Assembly: GCA_030998225.1 (NCBI GenBank)
Contig: JAPYXD010000581.1
Span: 6,211,501-6,275,500, forward strand
From: Diplolepis rosae
Lineage: Eukaryota; Arthropoda; Insecta; Hymenoptera; Diplolepididae
DNA: 64,000 nt
Direction: 5' to 3'
The notes below the pieces were generated by a model. The model worked only from the letters and a program-made list of their open reading frames with translations, searched no databases and was not told the DNA's origin. This document shows, in pieces, positions 24,373 through 36,220 of the stretch. Numbering within the stretch: the first letter of the stretch is position 1; each line of letters starts with the position of its first letter. The translations under genes and the position numbers were made by a program.

Positions 24373-26829
24373 ATTTTGTGTAAAAATCTAATTTTCGCTA
24401 AAAACACATACTCAGAAAAGTATAAAGAATAAAAAAATAACATTTTTGGAATATGTCCAAAAAATTAAAAAAGCAAATGGCGTCTTCTACTCAGATTCTT
24501 GGGAGACACATTTAAATTTATTTAATTGCAAAAAAATTATTTCTTTCACGGCGCGCAATTTTTTTGTGACAACGCAAAACAAATTAAACATACCATAACA
24601 TTATAGTATTTCAAAAAATGGTATTGACTCGGTAATTTTTGCCTCTACCCTATACAATTATTTAAACTACAAGGAAAGAGTCATTTAAAATATATCATAG
24701 AAAAAGCCAGAGTGTTAGAACCGGTTTTTGAAGTCTAATGAAACTGCAATATGCGACCTTGTGAAAGTTCCGAATTGGAATTTAATCGGAGTTATTCCGG
24801 GTCGTTCCGAGACTTTCGCCAGGGTAGGAACTATTGTCGTGTGAAATTCAGCTACTTGCGAAAAAGAATTAAAAGAAACAAGATTCTTAGGGACAAAAGA
24901 TCCACTTTAGTTGATAGAATATCTCAAAAAGAAACGAATTTCAAAGAACCGTCTTTATGATTTGCCACGTTGAAGTTATTGCAAGTTAATTACCCTGCCG
25001 GAGGCAAATGTATTTAAACGGATAGAAAATAACGGATTCGAGAATATAAAATATTTTTTATTCTTTTTAATGAGCACTTTGCCTTTTTTTCCAATTATTA
25101 GCTATTCGTTATTACACTCGGAAATCTTCTTCTGCTTGAATACTTTCTAATGCGTGAAGTGAAATTCAGTCCGCTCCTACCCGCGTTAATCCGAATTTAT
25201 TGAATTTGTTTTTATCCTTATCTGTTCCTGAAATTTTATTCTATTTATCCGTGAAGTAGATTTTTTCATTGCTTATCTGTTTGAGAAAGGAATGGAAAAT
25301 AATTGATTTACGATTAAAAAGGATAGAAAATTGATGGCAATTATACATTTTCTCTCCGTAAAGAGGGACCTGGAAATGGAAAAAGCTAGCGGGTAGATAA
25401 AAGTAAAAAGACGGTTTGAAAATTACGAATTCAAATTGATAGTCAATATATTTTTGGAGAAAAAATATTAAACACGGATACATTGTCTATTTATGAGAAG
25501 TGATAGGAAAATTTTTGGTAATTGACGGATAGGCAAGGATTCATGGATTAAAAGAAAAGTGCAGAAACGGATAGAAACTAATCACTATAAATATAACACT
25601 TCTCTTAATTTAATTGAATCTTTTCATCAAATCTTTTTTGAAATTTGATAAACTTTATAGAAAAGTAATAACTTATAAAAAATTCGATTGCGTAGAATTA
25701 TTGTAACAAAGGAATTCTATCTGGGCTAGTCCCAAAAAAGCAAAATGAGGGTTAAAATAATTTGAGAGGAAATGAAATGACAGCTGACAAATTTTTTTTG
25801 CCATCTAACGATGCAGACAGCTTGTGTCTTAAGCGAAGTTTAATTGCAGAGTTTACAAAACCGGAGGTGTGTTTATTGCGTCAATTTCATGTCTTGATTC
25901 CTGGTTTATAAGAATGCGTTAAAAGTAATTTTAAAATTATAAAAGTGAAATGAATAGTAATAAGTTTTATAGAAATTGATGTTTGCAAGTGATGGCCATC
26001 TTCCGTAGACTTTGAACACTTTTGGGCAAAATAAAATGTCTTATACACCATCAAATAATATGGTGCTAAATACATCTTCGAACCGTCCAAGTAATTTTCA
26101 TTTTTATGAGATTGCCGATTTGACCTCCGGCGCCGATTTTTGTCCTTTCAAAGGATAAAGGCATGGACCTTGAACCGGATAAAAATCAACTTAAAAAAGC
26201 GTTCAAAATTCACTGAATTTATTTTCAAAATATGAGTCTGGAAAAATAAAATTCAATTTAGGCAATTAAAACACTTCAGTTAATTGAGATCAGAAAATAA
26301 TTTTTCTGAATATATTTTTTGTATGCCAAACTGAATATTCTATGTATACGAAAAAAGTGTATGTAATCATCTAATTAATTCACTAAAAAGTACATTTTTA
26401 AATTAGGATATAAAAAATTTGCAAGTATAAAAAAAAGGTGGAGTCATAAGAAGCGTGGATAAAGAAGCTAAATTGATTTCAGATATAGGATTACAACGAA
26501 TATTTGTAAGAAATTGAAATAACGTCCCGCACATTACGATCAGATAGATAGCGAAATTCTCTATTATTTTATGTAAGGACAGACCATCTCCCACTTAATG
26601 ATGTTGGTCCCTATAATTTCCGCGGCTTTTAAATTGCTGACCAGTTTCGCGAGATACTTAGAGGCAGGTGCTGAGGATTCGATTCTCTTTTATGTTGCAC
26701 TTTGTATTACGAAGCGCGTTTCATAAACCTTAAGAGTTCGCAGAATGGTTCTTCCGTCTCTTTGAATAATTGATTCCATAAAGGTTCAATCAAATTACTC
26801 AGAAAAATGAATGGCATGTACATGTTTCC
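24373..26829. other. AT-rich, low-repeat stretch without a recognised gene
   Basis: Frames of 60-80 codons occur on both strands but show no domain and no splice-supported structure I could identify. It may be single-copy intergenic or intronic DNA. Confidence 0.4.
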
Positions 26830-28870
26830 ATACTGAATTACACTTGAAGTCCTCTAATTTTTATTCTAAAACTGAATTATTGAGATAAAGTATCTTGGCA
26901 AGCGCTTCAATGCCATCAGAAAACTTTGAGAGCAGCTCATAGTCCCAAAACTGTGAAAAGTGATACCTTGCCGACAATCACATGTCACGGGTTATCTATT
27001 TCTAATATTGACCTCTAACATATCTTAGTTTCTTATTAATACTTAATTCTCAACGTAAGATACCTTTGTAAGTACCTCAAGTCAATAAAAAGTCTGTAAC
27101 GACAGCCCCGAAATTTGAAAAGGTGGTACTTGCCCTATTGTACTGGAACAAGTAACACTTTATAGATAATCGACTTAAGAAGGTATCTATTTCTTATATT
27201 GACTTCCAGCTTGTTTTATATTCTTTAATATACTGAATTCTTGGCATAAGATATTTCCTAAAGGATCTTAAATCCACTAAAAATCTATTAGAGCAGCTCA
27301 AAGTCCCAAAATTGGGAAAATCGACACCTTGCCGAAAATCACTTGTCGCGGGTTATCTATTTCTAATATTGACCTCTTATATATATCAGCTTTTTCTTGA
27401 TACTTAATTTTAAACGTGAGGTACCTTTTTACGTACCTCAAGTCAATAAGAAGTCTGTAACAACAGCCCCGAAATTCGGAAAAGTGGCACTCGCCCTATT
27501 GTACTGGACCAAGTAACACTTTATAAGTAATCGACTTCAGGAGCTATCTTTTTCTAATAGTGACTTCCAGGTTATTTCATCTTCTTTGATGTGCCGAATT
27601 CTTGGCAGAAGATATTTTATAAAGGTTCTTAAATCCACTAGAAATCTTTTAAAGCAGCTCGAAGTCCTAAAATTAGGAAAAGTGATACCTTGCCGACAAT
27701 CACTTGTCATGGGTTATCTATTTCTAATATTGACCTCTAACATATCTTAGTTTCTTATTAATACTTAATTCTCAACGTAAGATACCTTTGTAAGTACCTC
27801 AAGTCAATAAAAAGTCTGTAATGACGGCCCCGAAATTTGAAAAGGTGGCACTCGCCCTATTGTACCGAAACAAGTAACAAGGAGCAATATATTTTTAATA
27901 ATTACTTCCAAGCTGTCTCATCTTTTTTAATATACTAAATTCTGGGCATAAGATATTTGACAAAGGACCTTAAATCCACTAAAAATCTTTTAGAACAGCT
28001 CAATGTCCCAAAACTGGATAAAGTGTTACCTTGCCAAAAATTACTTGTCACAGGTTACCTATTATGAATATGGAACTCTTATATATCTCATCTTCTTCTT
28101 AATATTCATTTATCAAAGTAAAATACCTGTGTACATACCTCAAGCCAACAAGAAGTCTATAACGTTACCCCTAAACTTAGAAAAGTGGCACTGTTCTAGT
28201 ACTGGGACAAGTAGTAATTTTTCGCTGATTGCCTGTCAGAAGCTATCTATTTCTAATATAAGCTTCCATGTTATTTCATCTTCTTCATTACACTAAATTG
28301 TATAGATAAGTCACCTTAGCGAGCGTCTAAAGGCAGATAGAAATCTTTCAGAGCAGTCCAAAGTCCAAAATCGTGAAAAGTGACATCTTGTCGACAACCG
28401 CTTGCCAAAAGCTATCAATTCCGAATACTGCCCTTCAGGTCATCTTAGTTCCTTTCTATAATTGAAGTACTGGCATGATATCTCTTCCCTAGTGCTCTAA
28501 ATTCACAAGAAATCTTTTAGAGCGGCTCAGATTCCCAAAACTGGAAAAAATGACACCTTGCCGACAGTCGCTTGCCATGGGTTATCTACTTCTAATATCG
28601 ACCTCTAGGATGTCTGAAATTTCTCCCTTTACTAAATGTTAGACATAAGAAGTCTCTTCAATCGTCTTAAGTCAACTACAAATTTTTAACCAGAGCCCCA
28701 AAACTTGGAAAAGTTGCACTTTGTCGTCAGTCATCTACCAGCAGCTATCTATTTCGAATACTGATCCTTAGCTTACCTTAGCTTTTTCCCAATACTGTAT
28801 TGTGAAATAATATTTCTTTTTATGCATCCTAAAATTACTAGAAATCTCATAGAATAGCCCAAAGTCGGTA
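26830..28870 (+). repeat. Satellite of about 180-bp monomers in 361-bp dimers
   Basis: A TATCTATTTCTAATATTGAC-like marker occurs at 26993, 27184, 27354, 27545, 27715, 27887, 28056, 28244, 28413, 28583 and 28745. Steps alternate 191 and 170 bp at first, so every second marker is exactly 361 bp apart twice. Odd and even monomers differ consistently (CTAACATATCTTAG type versus TTCCAGCTTGTTTTA type), giving a dimeric higher-order repeat. Dimers one and three are nearly identical, while units right of 27.9 kb are more diverged. Monomer size is near one nucleosome repeat. Confidence 0.9.
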
Positions 28871-30049
28871 ATCTATATTCTTATTTTCATGGCTTTAAAT
28901 TTTTTTTAGGAAATTGCACATACATGATTTGATCCTTAGGTTATTCGGATTCATTTTTATTATACTAAGTTGGTTTAGAAAAAATCGTTGATAGGTAATT
29001 TATTACCTTATAACGACTAACAATAAAATAAAAATTTGTCTTTTAAGATTTTTTAGCTTTGTTATAGAAAACGAGTAAATTGTAAAAAAGGAATGGAGTA
29101 AAATGATTTAGGTTTAGGACCATTTGTTGGCGCGTGGCACCGCAACGTGTCGGTAATAGTATTAATTCAGACTAACATGGAGAGACCCTCCCTGGGACAA
29201 GTGATCGTAGATCTACGTACATTCCTATCTAAAATGCATACATAGATGAACGCAAGCAAAGGGAGATGAACATCCCTGGTAAAGAGATTGCGATTGTGCT
29301 TGGGGGTGAGCTGTTGGCGTAGTTGTGAGTCGGGGTTAGCAAGAGCAGGTCGGGGTGACAGGGCGCATCTCTTTCAGACAAATTGTTTGGGCCGAGTTAG
29401 TTAGTCGTGCTACAATGGAGTGGCACTTGCAACTTAGCCACGCCACGCTGCGACGCCTCCCTCGTTACATTACATTACATTTATCTCCGAACGGTTATCC
29501 GCTCGCAACCCTCCACCCCTCGTCAACGGGTAGCTCGGTTATCTCTATGGCAACACCGTGGCCTTTTCTCGTTGCCTTCACAACTCAGATCGTATAACAC
29601 TGTCCCATAACAGCATACGGAGAAACTGCAGAGATGAAGAGATGAAGAGACTCGCGCCACCGATGTGACACGCGACAACAAATTCGCAACACCCGCGATA
29701 GGGAGTCACTGATGGGGATGGTATTGGAATAGGGCTCTAATACCTAATCGATTCCGTTGCTCTAACCTTTTCCTGTTTTCAAATTACGCAGTTGATCAGT
29801 TGCTGCAAACAAGTATTCCAAGTTTGCTACAAAAAATTGTATACATTCGAGGACTTGACAACTTGACCGATAAAGTTTACACCTGTTTCCAACTACAAAA
29901 TATTTCAAGACATCTCAAACATTCATATTTTGGACTTGTTTCAGGTTTTAAATAATAAATTGAAGATATAAGTTTGAAATTTTTAGCACCAGTTCTTTTG
30001 TATAGGTTTGAAACGATTTTTGAAGTGGTATATATATATATATAATTCT
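28871..30049. other. Low-repeat island of balanced composition at 29100-29750
   Basis: This segment is clearly richer in G and C than its flanks and has no match in the window. Overlapping frames of 67-80 codons exist on the plus strand, but no domain is recognised. It could be a conserved regulatory region or a lone exon of a gene whose other parts lie outside. Confidence 0.4.
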
Positions 30050-31136
30050 GCTTCTTGAAGATACTTTACATGCTTCAGAATATTTCAAGGTACTTCAGGA
30101 TATTTTCAATACTTCTAGATACTTCAGGATATATCTCGATATTTCAAGGTATTTCAGTATATATCAAGGTACTTCATAATATTTCACATACTTCAAGATA
30201 TGTACAGGTAATTTAAGATACTTCAGAATATTTTAAGCTACTCCAGGATACTTTACATACTTTATAATACTTGAATGTGTTTTCGGACAATTTATGATAC
30301 CTCAGGATATTTCAACTACTTCAAGATCCTTCAGAATGTATCAGGTATTTCAGTATATATCAAGGTACTTCATAATATTTCACATACTTCAAGATACTTC
30401 ACATCCTTCAGAATATTCTAAGTCACTGCGGGATATTTCAATGTGCCTCGGCATATCGGAAGGTACTTCAGAATAGATTATTTTCTTCAAAATGCTTTGT
30501 ATACTTTAGAATATTTCAAAGTAATTTGAGATATTCCAACGTACTTTATGATATTTCACATACTTCAAGATACCTTAGAATATTGAAAGGTACCATAGGA
30601 TATTTCAAGTTACTTCAAGATATTTCTGCGTGATATCGGATATTGAAAGTTTCTTCAGAATATTTTACATATTTCAATATACTTCACATTGTACAGAATA
30701 CATCAGTAACTCGGAATATTTCAAAGTATTTTAGTATATTTCAAGGTATTCCGAGATATTTTAAGACACTTTATGATGCTTCATGTACTTCAGGATATTT
30801 TATATATAATACCTTAAGATTCTTTACATCCTTCAGAATGTTTCAAGTTACTTCGGGATACTTCAAGTTGCCTCCGCATATTTCAAGGTACTTCAGGATA
30901 GTTTACTTTCTTCAAAATGCTTTATATACTTTGGAATATTTTAAAGAAATTTCAAATATTCCAAGGCACTGCATGATATTTCAAAGTAATTTGAGATATT
31001 CCAAGGTACTTCATGATATTGCATATGCTTTAAAATGCTGTAGAATATTTTGAGGTACTTAAGGATATTTTGAGATTCTTCAAGATAATTCAGCGTACTC
31101 CTGGATATTTCAAGTTATTTCAGAATTCAAGCTAGG
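30050..31136 (+). repeat. Diffuse 10-bp phased array, block 1
   Basis: The DNA is made of variants of a 10-mer, TAYTTCARGR, mostly alternating as TACTTCAGGA and TATTTCAAGG. TA and TTCA therefore recur about every 10 bp over a kilobase, with frequent one- or two-base slips. The frame at 30643-31053 is a by-product of the repeat. Related blocks occur at 32452, 33311, 35020, 37245 and 58800-61330. Confidence 0.85.
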
Positions 31137-31880
31137 AAATTTTTTTCTGAGTAGAAGTGAAAATTTTATTCGACGGAAATAAAAAGAATCTGACCCTATG
31201 CCAAAATAACGAGAAATGAACAAAAAATTCTATGAATTATGGGTCAATATAATAGCAGACATGTTATCAAACATGTCACTTTAAAATTTTAAAAAGGCAC
31301 ATTTAGTATAAAGGTTGAATATCTCATAGTTCTGACCATTTTCAGAACAAACTAAATCTATTAATACTTCCTAAAATGTGATACTTGATATCACGATTAC
31401 TAAAATTGCATTTTTGTTATTTTTTAAAGATAAATGTAGTATTTTTCAAAACATCTCAGAATAAATCTGAATGCAGTATTAAACAACATTCAATTTTTTC
31501 TATTTATTGCTTAACATACTCAAATAATATTGAGTAAAAGTACATGTCTAGATATTATAATAATTTATGTTTCTGTAATGCCATGCTTGCCAATTCAATG
31601 TTAAATGGATTGTCCGTGAAGCTGATATAAAAAAATCGTTTCTTGAAAAATACACGCCTTCCTCCACTCGTGAAAATCACCATAAACGTTTCGAATTTCT
31701 TTACTAGGTATAGGACAATAGTCTTCTCAAGGAGCAAAAGAAACTCTCAGGATTTCTTACATAAAAAAATTTTCGGTCAGCAAACCCACATGCCTTGAGT
31801 CGTGTTTTTAAACAGTTCAGATCATTCTGTGAGAGACTCCGGTAACATATTCTAAACGAAAAGTTTAAAAATGTAAACCT

Positions 31881-32133
31881 TGTTCGCGTTCTGCCATTGA
31901 TGAGCAATTTGGCATCCTCTTTTAATAAAAATTTTTTTAAATTGTGGTAGGTTCGTGTGGAAAATTTTTTTTTTTTTTTATGTTTCCCGGTTTATTTGTT
32001 ATCCGGTTTTGTTCGCGTTCTGCCATTGATAAGCAATTTGGCATCCTTTTTTAATAAGAAATTTTTTTAATTGCGGTCGGTTCGTGTGGAAATTTTTTTA
32101 TGTTTCCCGGTTTAATTGTTATCCGGTTTTTTT
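31881..32133 (+). repeat. Two 129-bp tandem units in the retroelement body
   Basis: TGTTCGCGTTCTGCCATTGA begins at 31881 and again at 32010. Both units end with TTTCCCGGTTTA followed by TTGTTATCCGGTTT. Confidence 0.9.
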
Positions 32134-32304
32134 ATTCACAGTGAACTCTAAATATTTTTTCGAATCGTGATGCTGCATACTGGACTACTTCATTTTGAAT
32201 TGCAAGCTTTGAGATAAGTTTTTGAATTCTATGATAATCCTTAATTTCATTATCTCCTATATTCTAATGTTTTACAGAAATTTTGAATTAATCCTTGAAT
32301 TTAT

Positions 32305-32345
32305 GGCACTGAAGAGGGCCCCCATATGTGGCCGAAACGTTTGCC
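32305..32345 (+). ncRNA. Hammerhead ribozyme motif 2
   Basis: Order: GGCA, core CTGAAGA, stem II GGCC/GGCC preceded by one extra G, GAAA, C-G, T, T, then TGCC. GGCA and TGCC form a perfect 4-bp stem I that differs in sequence from motif 1 yet still pairs. The core differs from consensus only at position 7 (A for T), the least constrained core position in this family. The cleavage-site base would be T. Confidence 0.7.
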
Positions 32346-32451
32346 TTGCTTTCTTTTTGAGTATTTTTATATGTAATAGTGAAAATTTTATTCGACGGAA
32401 ATAAAAAGAATCTGACCCTATGCCAAAATAACGAGAAATGAACAAAAAATT

Positions 32452-32765
32452 TATTTCAGAATATTTCAAATACTGAATATTTCACATTCTACAGAATATA
32501 TCAGTAACTTGGAATATTTCAAGGTGTTTTAGTATATTTTAAGGCACTTTTTGGTATTTCATGTACTTCAAGATATAATACATCCTTCAGAATATTCCAA
32601 GTCACTTCAGGATATTTCAAGGTGACTCGGCATATTTCAAGGTACTTCAGGATAGTTTACATTCTTCAAAATGCTGCATATACTTCAGATTATTTCAATG
32701 TAATTCAAGATATTCCAAGGTACTTCATTGTATTTCACATACTTTAAGATACTTTAGAATTTTAC
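32452..32765 (+). repeat. 10-bp phased array, block 2
   Basis: Continues the TAYTTCARGR motif directly after the inserted hammerhead element. Confidence 0.8.
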
Positions 32766-32861
32766 AATTTTGATGGTAGAGTTGAGATGTCACGGTCTAC
32801 TTTATCAGGACACAAGTCTCGGTATCAGAAAAGATACTTTCCTGACAGGTGTCCTCGCAGG

Positions 32862-33310
32862 CAATTTCATCTCTTATGTCGCAAATAATGCAAATAAATT
32901 CAATTTTTAAAGAATTTGAAATCTTTCTGTGGAAAAAAGACGCTTTCGACTGCGCTGGGATTAATTTGAAATCATTTATAGTCGCAAGGCTGAGCCACTA
33001 GGCGATATAAGGAGATCTTCCTGTGGAGAAGGAGATGTTGGACGCCTGTGTACCTCAGTGGTTAGAGTAGTCGACCGGCAATCGAAAGACCTGGGCTCGA
33101 ATCCCAGCGCAGTAGAAAGCGTCTTTTTTCCACAGAAATATTTTCAAATTCTTTAAAAATTGAATTCATTTGCATTATTTGCGATATAAGAGTTTGAAAT
33201 TCTCTACAACGACACCTGTCGACAACGTATCCTATCTGATACGCGACTAGTGATCCTCCGATAATGTAGGCAGTGACAAAAATTTCAAACTCAACTACTT
33301 AATTTGAAAT
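32862..33310 (+). repeat. tRNA-derived SINE, copy 2, in a foldback arrangement
   Basis: The plus-strand tRNA-like core lies at 33045-33125. Its downstream flank (CAGCGCAG, GAAAGCGTC, TTTTTTCCACAGAAA, TCAAATTCTTTAAAA) is repeated inverted upstream at 32905-32965, so the copy can fold. The right end holds ACGCGACTAGTGATC and GATAATGTAGGCAGTGAC, followed by AATTTCAAACTCAAC, which is also seen at 34500 and 35380. Confidence 0.65.
33045..33125 (+). pseudogene. tRNA-like core of the SINE (Ala-GGC-like anticodon)
   Basis: Box A is like TACCTCAGTGGTTAGAG and box B is GGGCTCGAATCCC. The anticodon arm pairs TCGA with TCGA around loop CCGGCAA, which would place GGC in the anticodon, but universal T33 is replaced by C. 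The T arm pairs CTGGG with CCCAG perfectly. The acceptor stem pairs poorly. It is best read as a polymerase III promoter retained in a SINE. Confidence 0.6.
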
Positions 33311-33745
33311 ATTTTAAATTATTTGAAAATACTTTAGAATATTAAAAAGTACTGTAGGATATCTTAAGATACTTCAAGATATATCAGCTTACTCCCGGAT
33401 ACTGTAAGCTACTTCAGAATATTTTATATACTTCCAAATATTTCACATTTTACAAAATAAATCATGAACTTTGGAATATTTCTAGGTGTTTTAGTATATT
33501 TCAAGGTATTACGAGATATTTTAAGGCATTCATGACGTTTCATGTACTTTAGGATATTTTATATACTTTAAGATACTTCAGTTCTTCAAAGTATTTCAAG
33601 TTACTTCAGGATATTCCAAAGTGCTTCGGTATATTTCAAGGTACTCTAGAATATGTTAAAGTATTTCATAACATTCCAAGGTATTTCCAGATAGATGAAA
33701 ATGCTTTACATACTTTTTAATATTTCAAGGCAATTTGGAATATTT
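33311..33745 (+). repeat. 10-bp phased array, block 3
   Basis: Same TAYTTCARGR motif, more degenerate. Confidence 0.75.
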
Positions 33746-34147
33746 CAACCCAAGTGTAGACCTAACTTTACAAGTTATCAATCTTTTGTTCGCATTGAAT
33801 ATCATTTGATATAATGAAAAGAGTATATTCATAAATAATTTGAAATAAATAGCTTCAATTATATTTTGCAATCGAGGAACATTAGGAACTTGAGATATTT
33901 GTCCTTCATTTAAGGGTCTGAAGCTGGATGAATAAGGATTTCCCACTACCTTGCGTTTAAGATTCAGTAGTCCATCTTGTATAATACCACCTAGGCGAAC
34001 ACGAGTCGAACAAGCCGCGGCTCTTAAGTCGTGTCTGGGTCGGGTTTCCTTGTTAGGAGAGATTAGGAAAGAAACATCGTCAAGACCTGGCACTTTGTAG
34101 ATCTCGAGCCGATAGTTCAGTCCGACGAGTCGATGACTTTCCACCTG
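33725..34147 (-). CDS. Unassigned open frame, possible exon
   Basis: A 139-codon frame on the minus strand runs from a CAG just after an in-frame TGA (34148-34150) to a stop at 33725. The first hundred codons look protein-like, with mixed residues and balanced codon use, for example KVPGLDDVSFLISPNKET. The last 35 are AT-driven and probably non-coding. There is no ATG at the start; CAG|GTG at the edge could be a splice acceptor, though the pyrimidine tract is weak. I do not recognise the protein. It lies on an island of balanced composition inside the 10-bp array and could be a single exon of a host gene, a transposon remnant, or chance. Confidence 0.35.
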   Translation of the reverse strand, partial: QVESHRLVGLNYRLEIYKVPGLDDVSFLISPNKETRPRHDLRAAACSTRVRLGGIIQDGLLNLKRKVVGNPYSSSFRPLNEGQISQVPNVPRLQNIIEAIYFKLFMNILFSLYQMIFNANKRLITCKVRSTLGLKYSKLP

Positions 34148-34399
34148 TCACGATTAATCGAGCTCGTCGTATTCGACACTGCCTCTCCCAAATTCTTACA
34201 TCATGTTCACATTAATTGCTTGTCACTATTATGCTTGAAAGTCTTAAAACTAATCATCAAATTTGCTCTATATACTGATTCGTTCGAATTTTCATCCAGT
34301 TCCTCTCTTTCTTTTAGAGATAAATTTTTTTTTAAAATAACAAATTCAAATGTTTTTACTTATTTTCTCAAATTGATATATCACAATGATTGTTAAAAC

Positions 34400-34560
34400 T
34401 CAAATATTGAAAGAATTTGAAAATCTTTCTGTAGAAAAAAAGACGCTTTCGACTGCGCTGGGATTCGAGCCCAGGTCTTTCGATTGCCGGTCGACTGCTC
34501 TAATGTAGGCAGTGACAACAATTTCAAACTCACCTAATTTATTTGAAATTTTTAAAACTC
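34400..34560 (-). repeat. tRNA-derived SINE, copy 3, internally deleted
   Basis: The minus-strand order of the family is kept from GAATTTGAAAATC through the tRNA-like T arm to GACTGCTCTAA. It then jumps directly to TGTAGGCAGTGAC and TTTCAAACTCACC, omitting the A-box end. Confidence 0.6.
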
Positions 34561-35019
34561 ATTAATTTTAAAAATTTTCGAAAAATGTCAGGATCTGGTG
34601 AAAATTTATTTTTTTTGCATATATTATTCATACTTATCATTTAATTCGAATAGGATAAAGTTTGATCAGATTTGATTAAGAATTTGATCAAATTAAAAGT
34701 GTCGATGCAAGTGAGTATTTGGACAAATTACATCTCGTAAAGGAGATCAGAAGGGCGAGGACATCGAAACCGTTTGAAATCCGAGAATTTGTAGATGCTG
34801 TCGGGATAAGAAGAGGAGATAGGTGAGTACCTCATTCACTCGTCGAAGTTCGGTGAGGATGAGAGCCGTCCAAGGTAGACTTCTACTTCGGGTCGGCACC
34901 CAAAATCGAGTGGCAATCGTTTTCACTTAAGTAGAAGCTACTGGTCATTCCAGTAGAGTACACTTAGTTACTTATATACAGGGGATTGACAATTTGACCG
35001 ATCAAACGTACACCTACTT
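34561..35019. other. Short low-repeat island
   Basis: Segment 34690-34970 has balanced composition and no match elsewhere here. No reading frame above 60 codons is convincing. Confidence 0.35.
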
Positions 35020-36220
35020 CTGACTTCAAGATATATCAAGGACTTCAGAATATTCCAAGTTATGTCAAGATTCACCAAAGTGATTCAAAACATTTCAAAG
35101 TAATTCAGAGGATTTCATGTACATCTGAATATTTCAAGGTACTTTAGAATATTCCGCGTTTTTTAGTAGATTTGAAGGTACTTCATGATATTCTAAGATA
35201 TTTTAGGATATTTCGAAATATTTGAGGATATCTCGCATGCTTTAAGATACTTTTCATATTTAAATTTTAAATTTAAATTTGAATTTAATTTGCATTTATT
35301 TGCGATATAAGAGTTTGAAATTATCTACGAGGACACCTGTCGGCAACGTATACTATCTGATACGCGACTAGTGATTCTCCGATAATGTAGGCAGTGGCAG
35401 AAATTTCAAACTCAACTAATTAATTTGAAATACTTTGTATACTTTGGAATACTTTAAAGTGCTTTTGAATATTCGAAGGTACGTAGAATAATGTACAATG
35501 TCCAAAATACATACTTCAACAAATTTCGAAGCATTTGAAGATATTTGTGGAGCTTCAGGATATTTTACATGATGCATAATATTTCAAGGTACTTTAAAAT
35601 ATTCCACGTTTCATTAGGCGATTTAATGGTACTTTATGATATTCTAAGGCACTTTAGGATAATTCGAGATATTTTAGAATGTTTCAAAGTAATTCATGAT
35701 ATTTCACATACTTAAAAATACTTCATATGCTTCAGGATATTTCAAGTTTCAAATACTTCAGAATATGGATTAAATATCATGTGATACAATGAAAAAAGTA
35801 TATTCATATACTTCGTTATATTCCAAGATACTTCAGGATATACCAAGGTACTTCAAAAAATTCCAAGGTACTTCAGGGGATTTTACGTACTTCAAAATAT
35901 TTGCAGAAAATTTATGATATTCCAAGATATTTTAGCATAAGGATAGTTGAGTTATTGAAAATTTGTTTTTAAAGTATTTCTGGATGTTTCACATGCTTTA
36001 AGATACTTTATATACTAAAGTTCTTTTGGATATTCGAAGATACGTAGCATAAAGTACATGATTCAAAGAATATACTTCTAAATTAAAAATATTTCAAGAT
36101 ACTTGTGGAACTTCAGGATACTTTACGTACTTCAGAATATTTCACGGTACTTTCAAGATAGTCTACATACTTTTGAATATTACAGAGTACTTCTAGGTGC
36201 TCTAAGGTTCTTTAGAATTT
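35020..36220 (+). repeat. 10-bp phased array, block 4, with SINE tail at 35283-35432
   Basis: Variants of TAYTTCARGR continue. The insertion at 35283-35432 (GATATAAGAGTTTGAAATTA, GATACGCGACTAGTGATT, AATGTAGGCAGTGGC) is the right half of the SINE family without its tRNA-like core. Confidence 0.8.

Larger units (their letters stand above)
31137..32451 (+). mobile_element. Hammerhead retroelement in partial-dimer form
   Basis: A 72-bp tail sequence, TGAAAATTTTATTCGACGG to AACAAAAAATT, is present identically at 31158-31229 and 32380-32451, 1222 bp apart. The second follows a hammerhead motif at 32305. The order is therefore tail, body, ribozyme, tail, which is the arrangement expected when a tandem or circular template is copied into DNA. 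The 10-bp array continues on both sides, so this is an insertion. Two 129-bp tandem units lie in the body. No reverse transcriptase is recognised. This fits a non-autonomous Penelope-like or retrozyme-like element. Confidence 0.65.

Noticed and set aside
30643..31053. 136-codon open frame in the 10-bp array
   Set aside because: The repeat motif lacks frequent stops in this frame; the peptide is a degenerate repeat of S-R-Y-F-like words.
33045..33125. Functional tRNA-Ala gene
   Set aside because: T33 is replaced by C, the acceptor stem does not pair, and the sequence recurs as a dispersed element with a shared non-tRNA flank.
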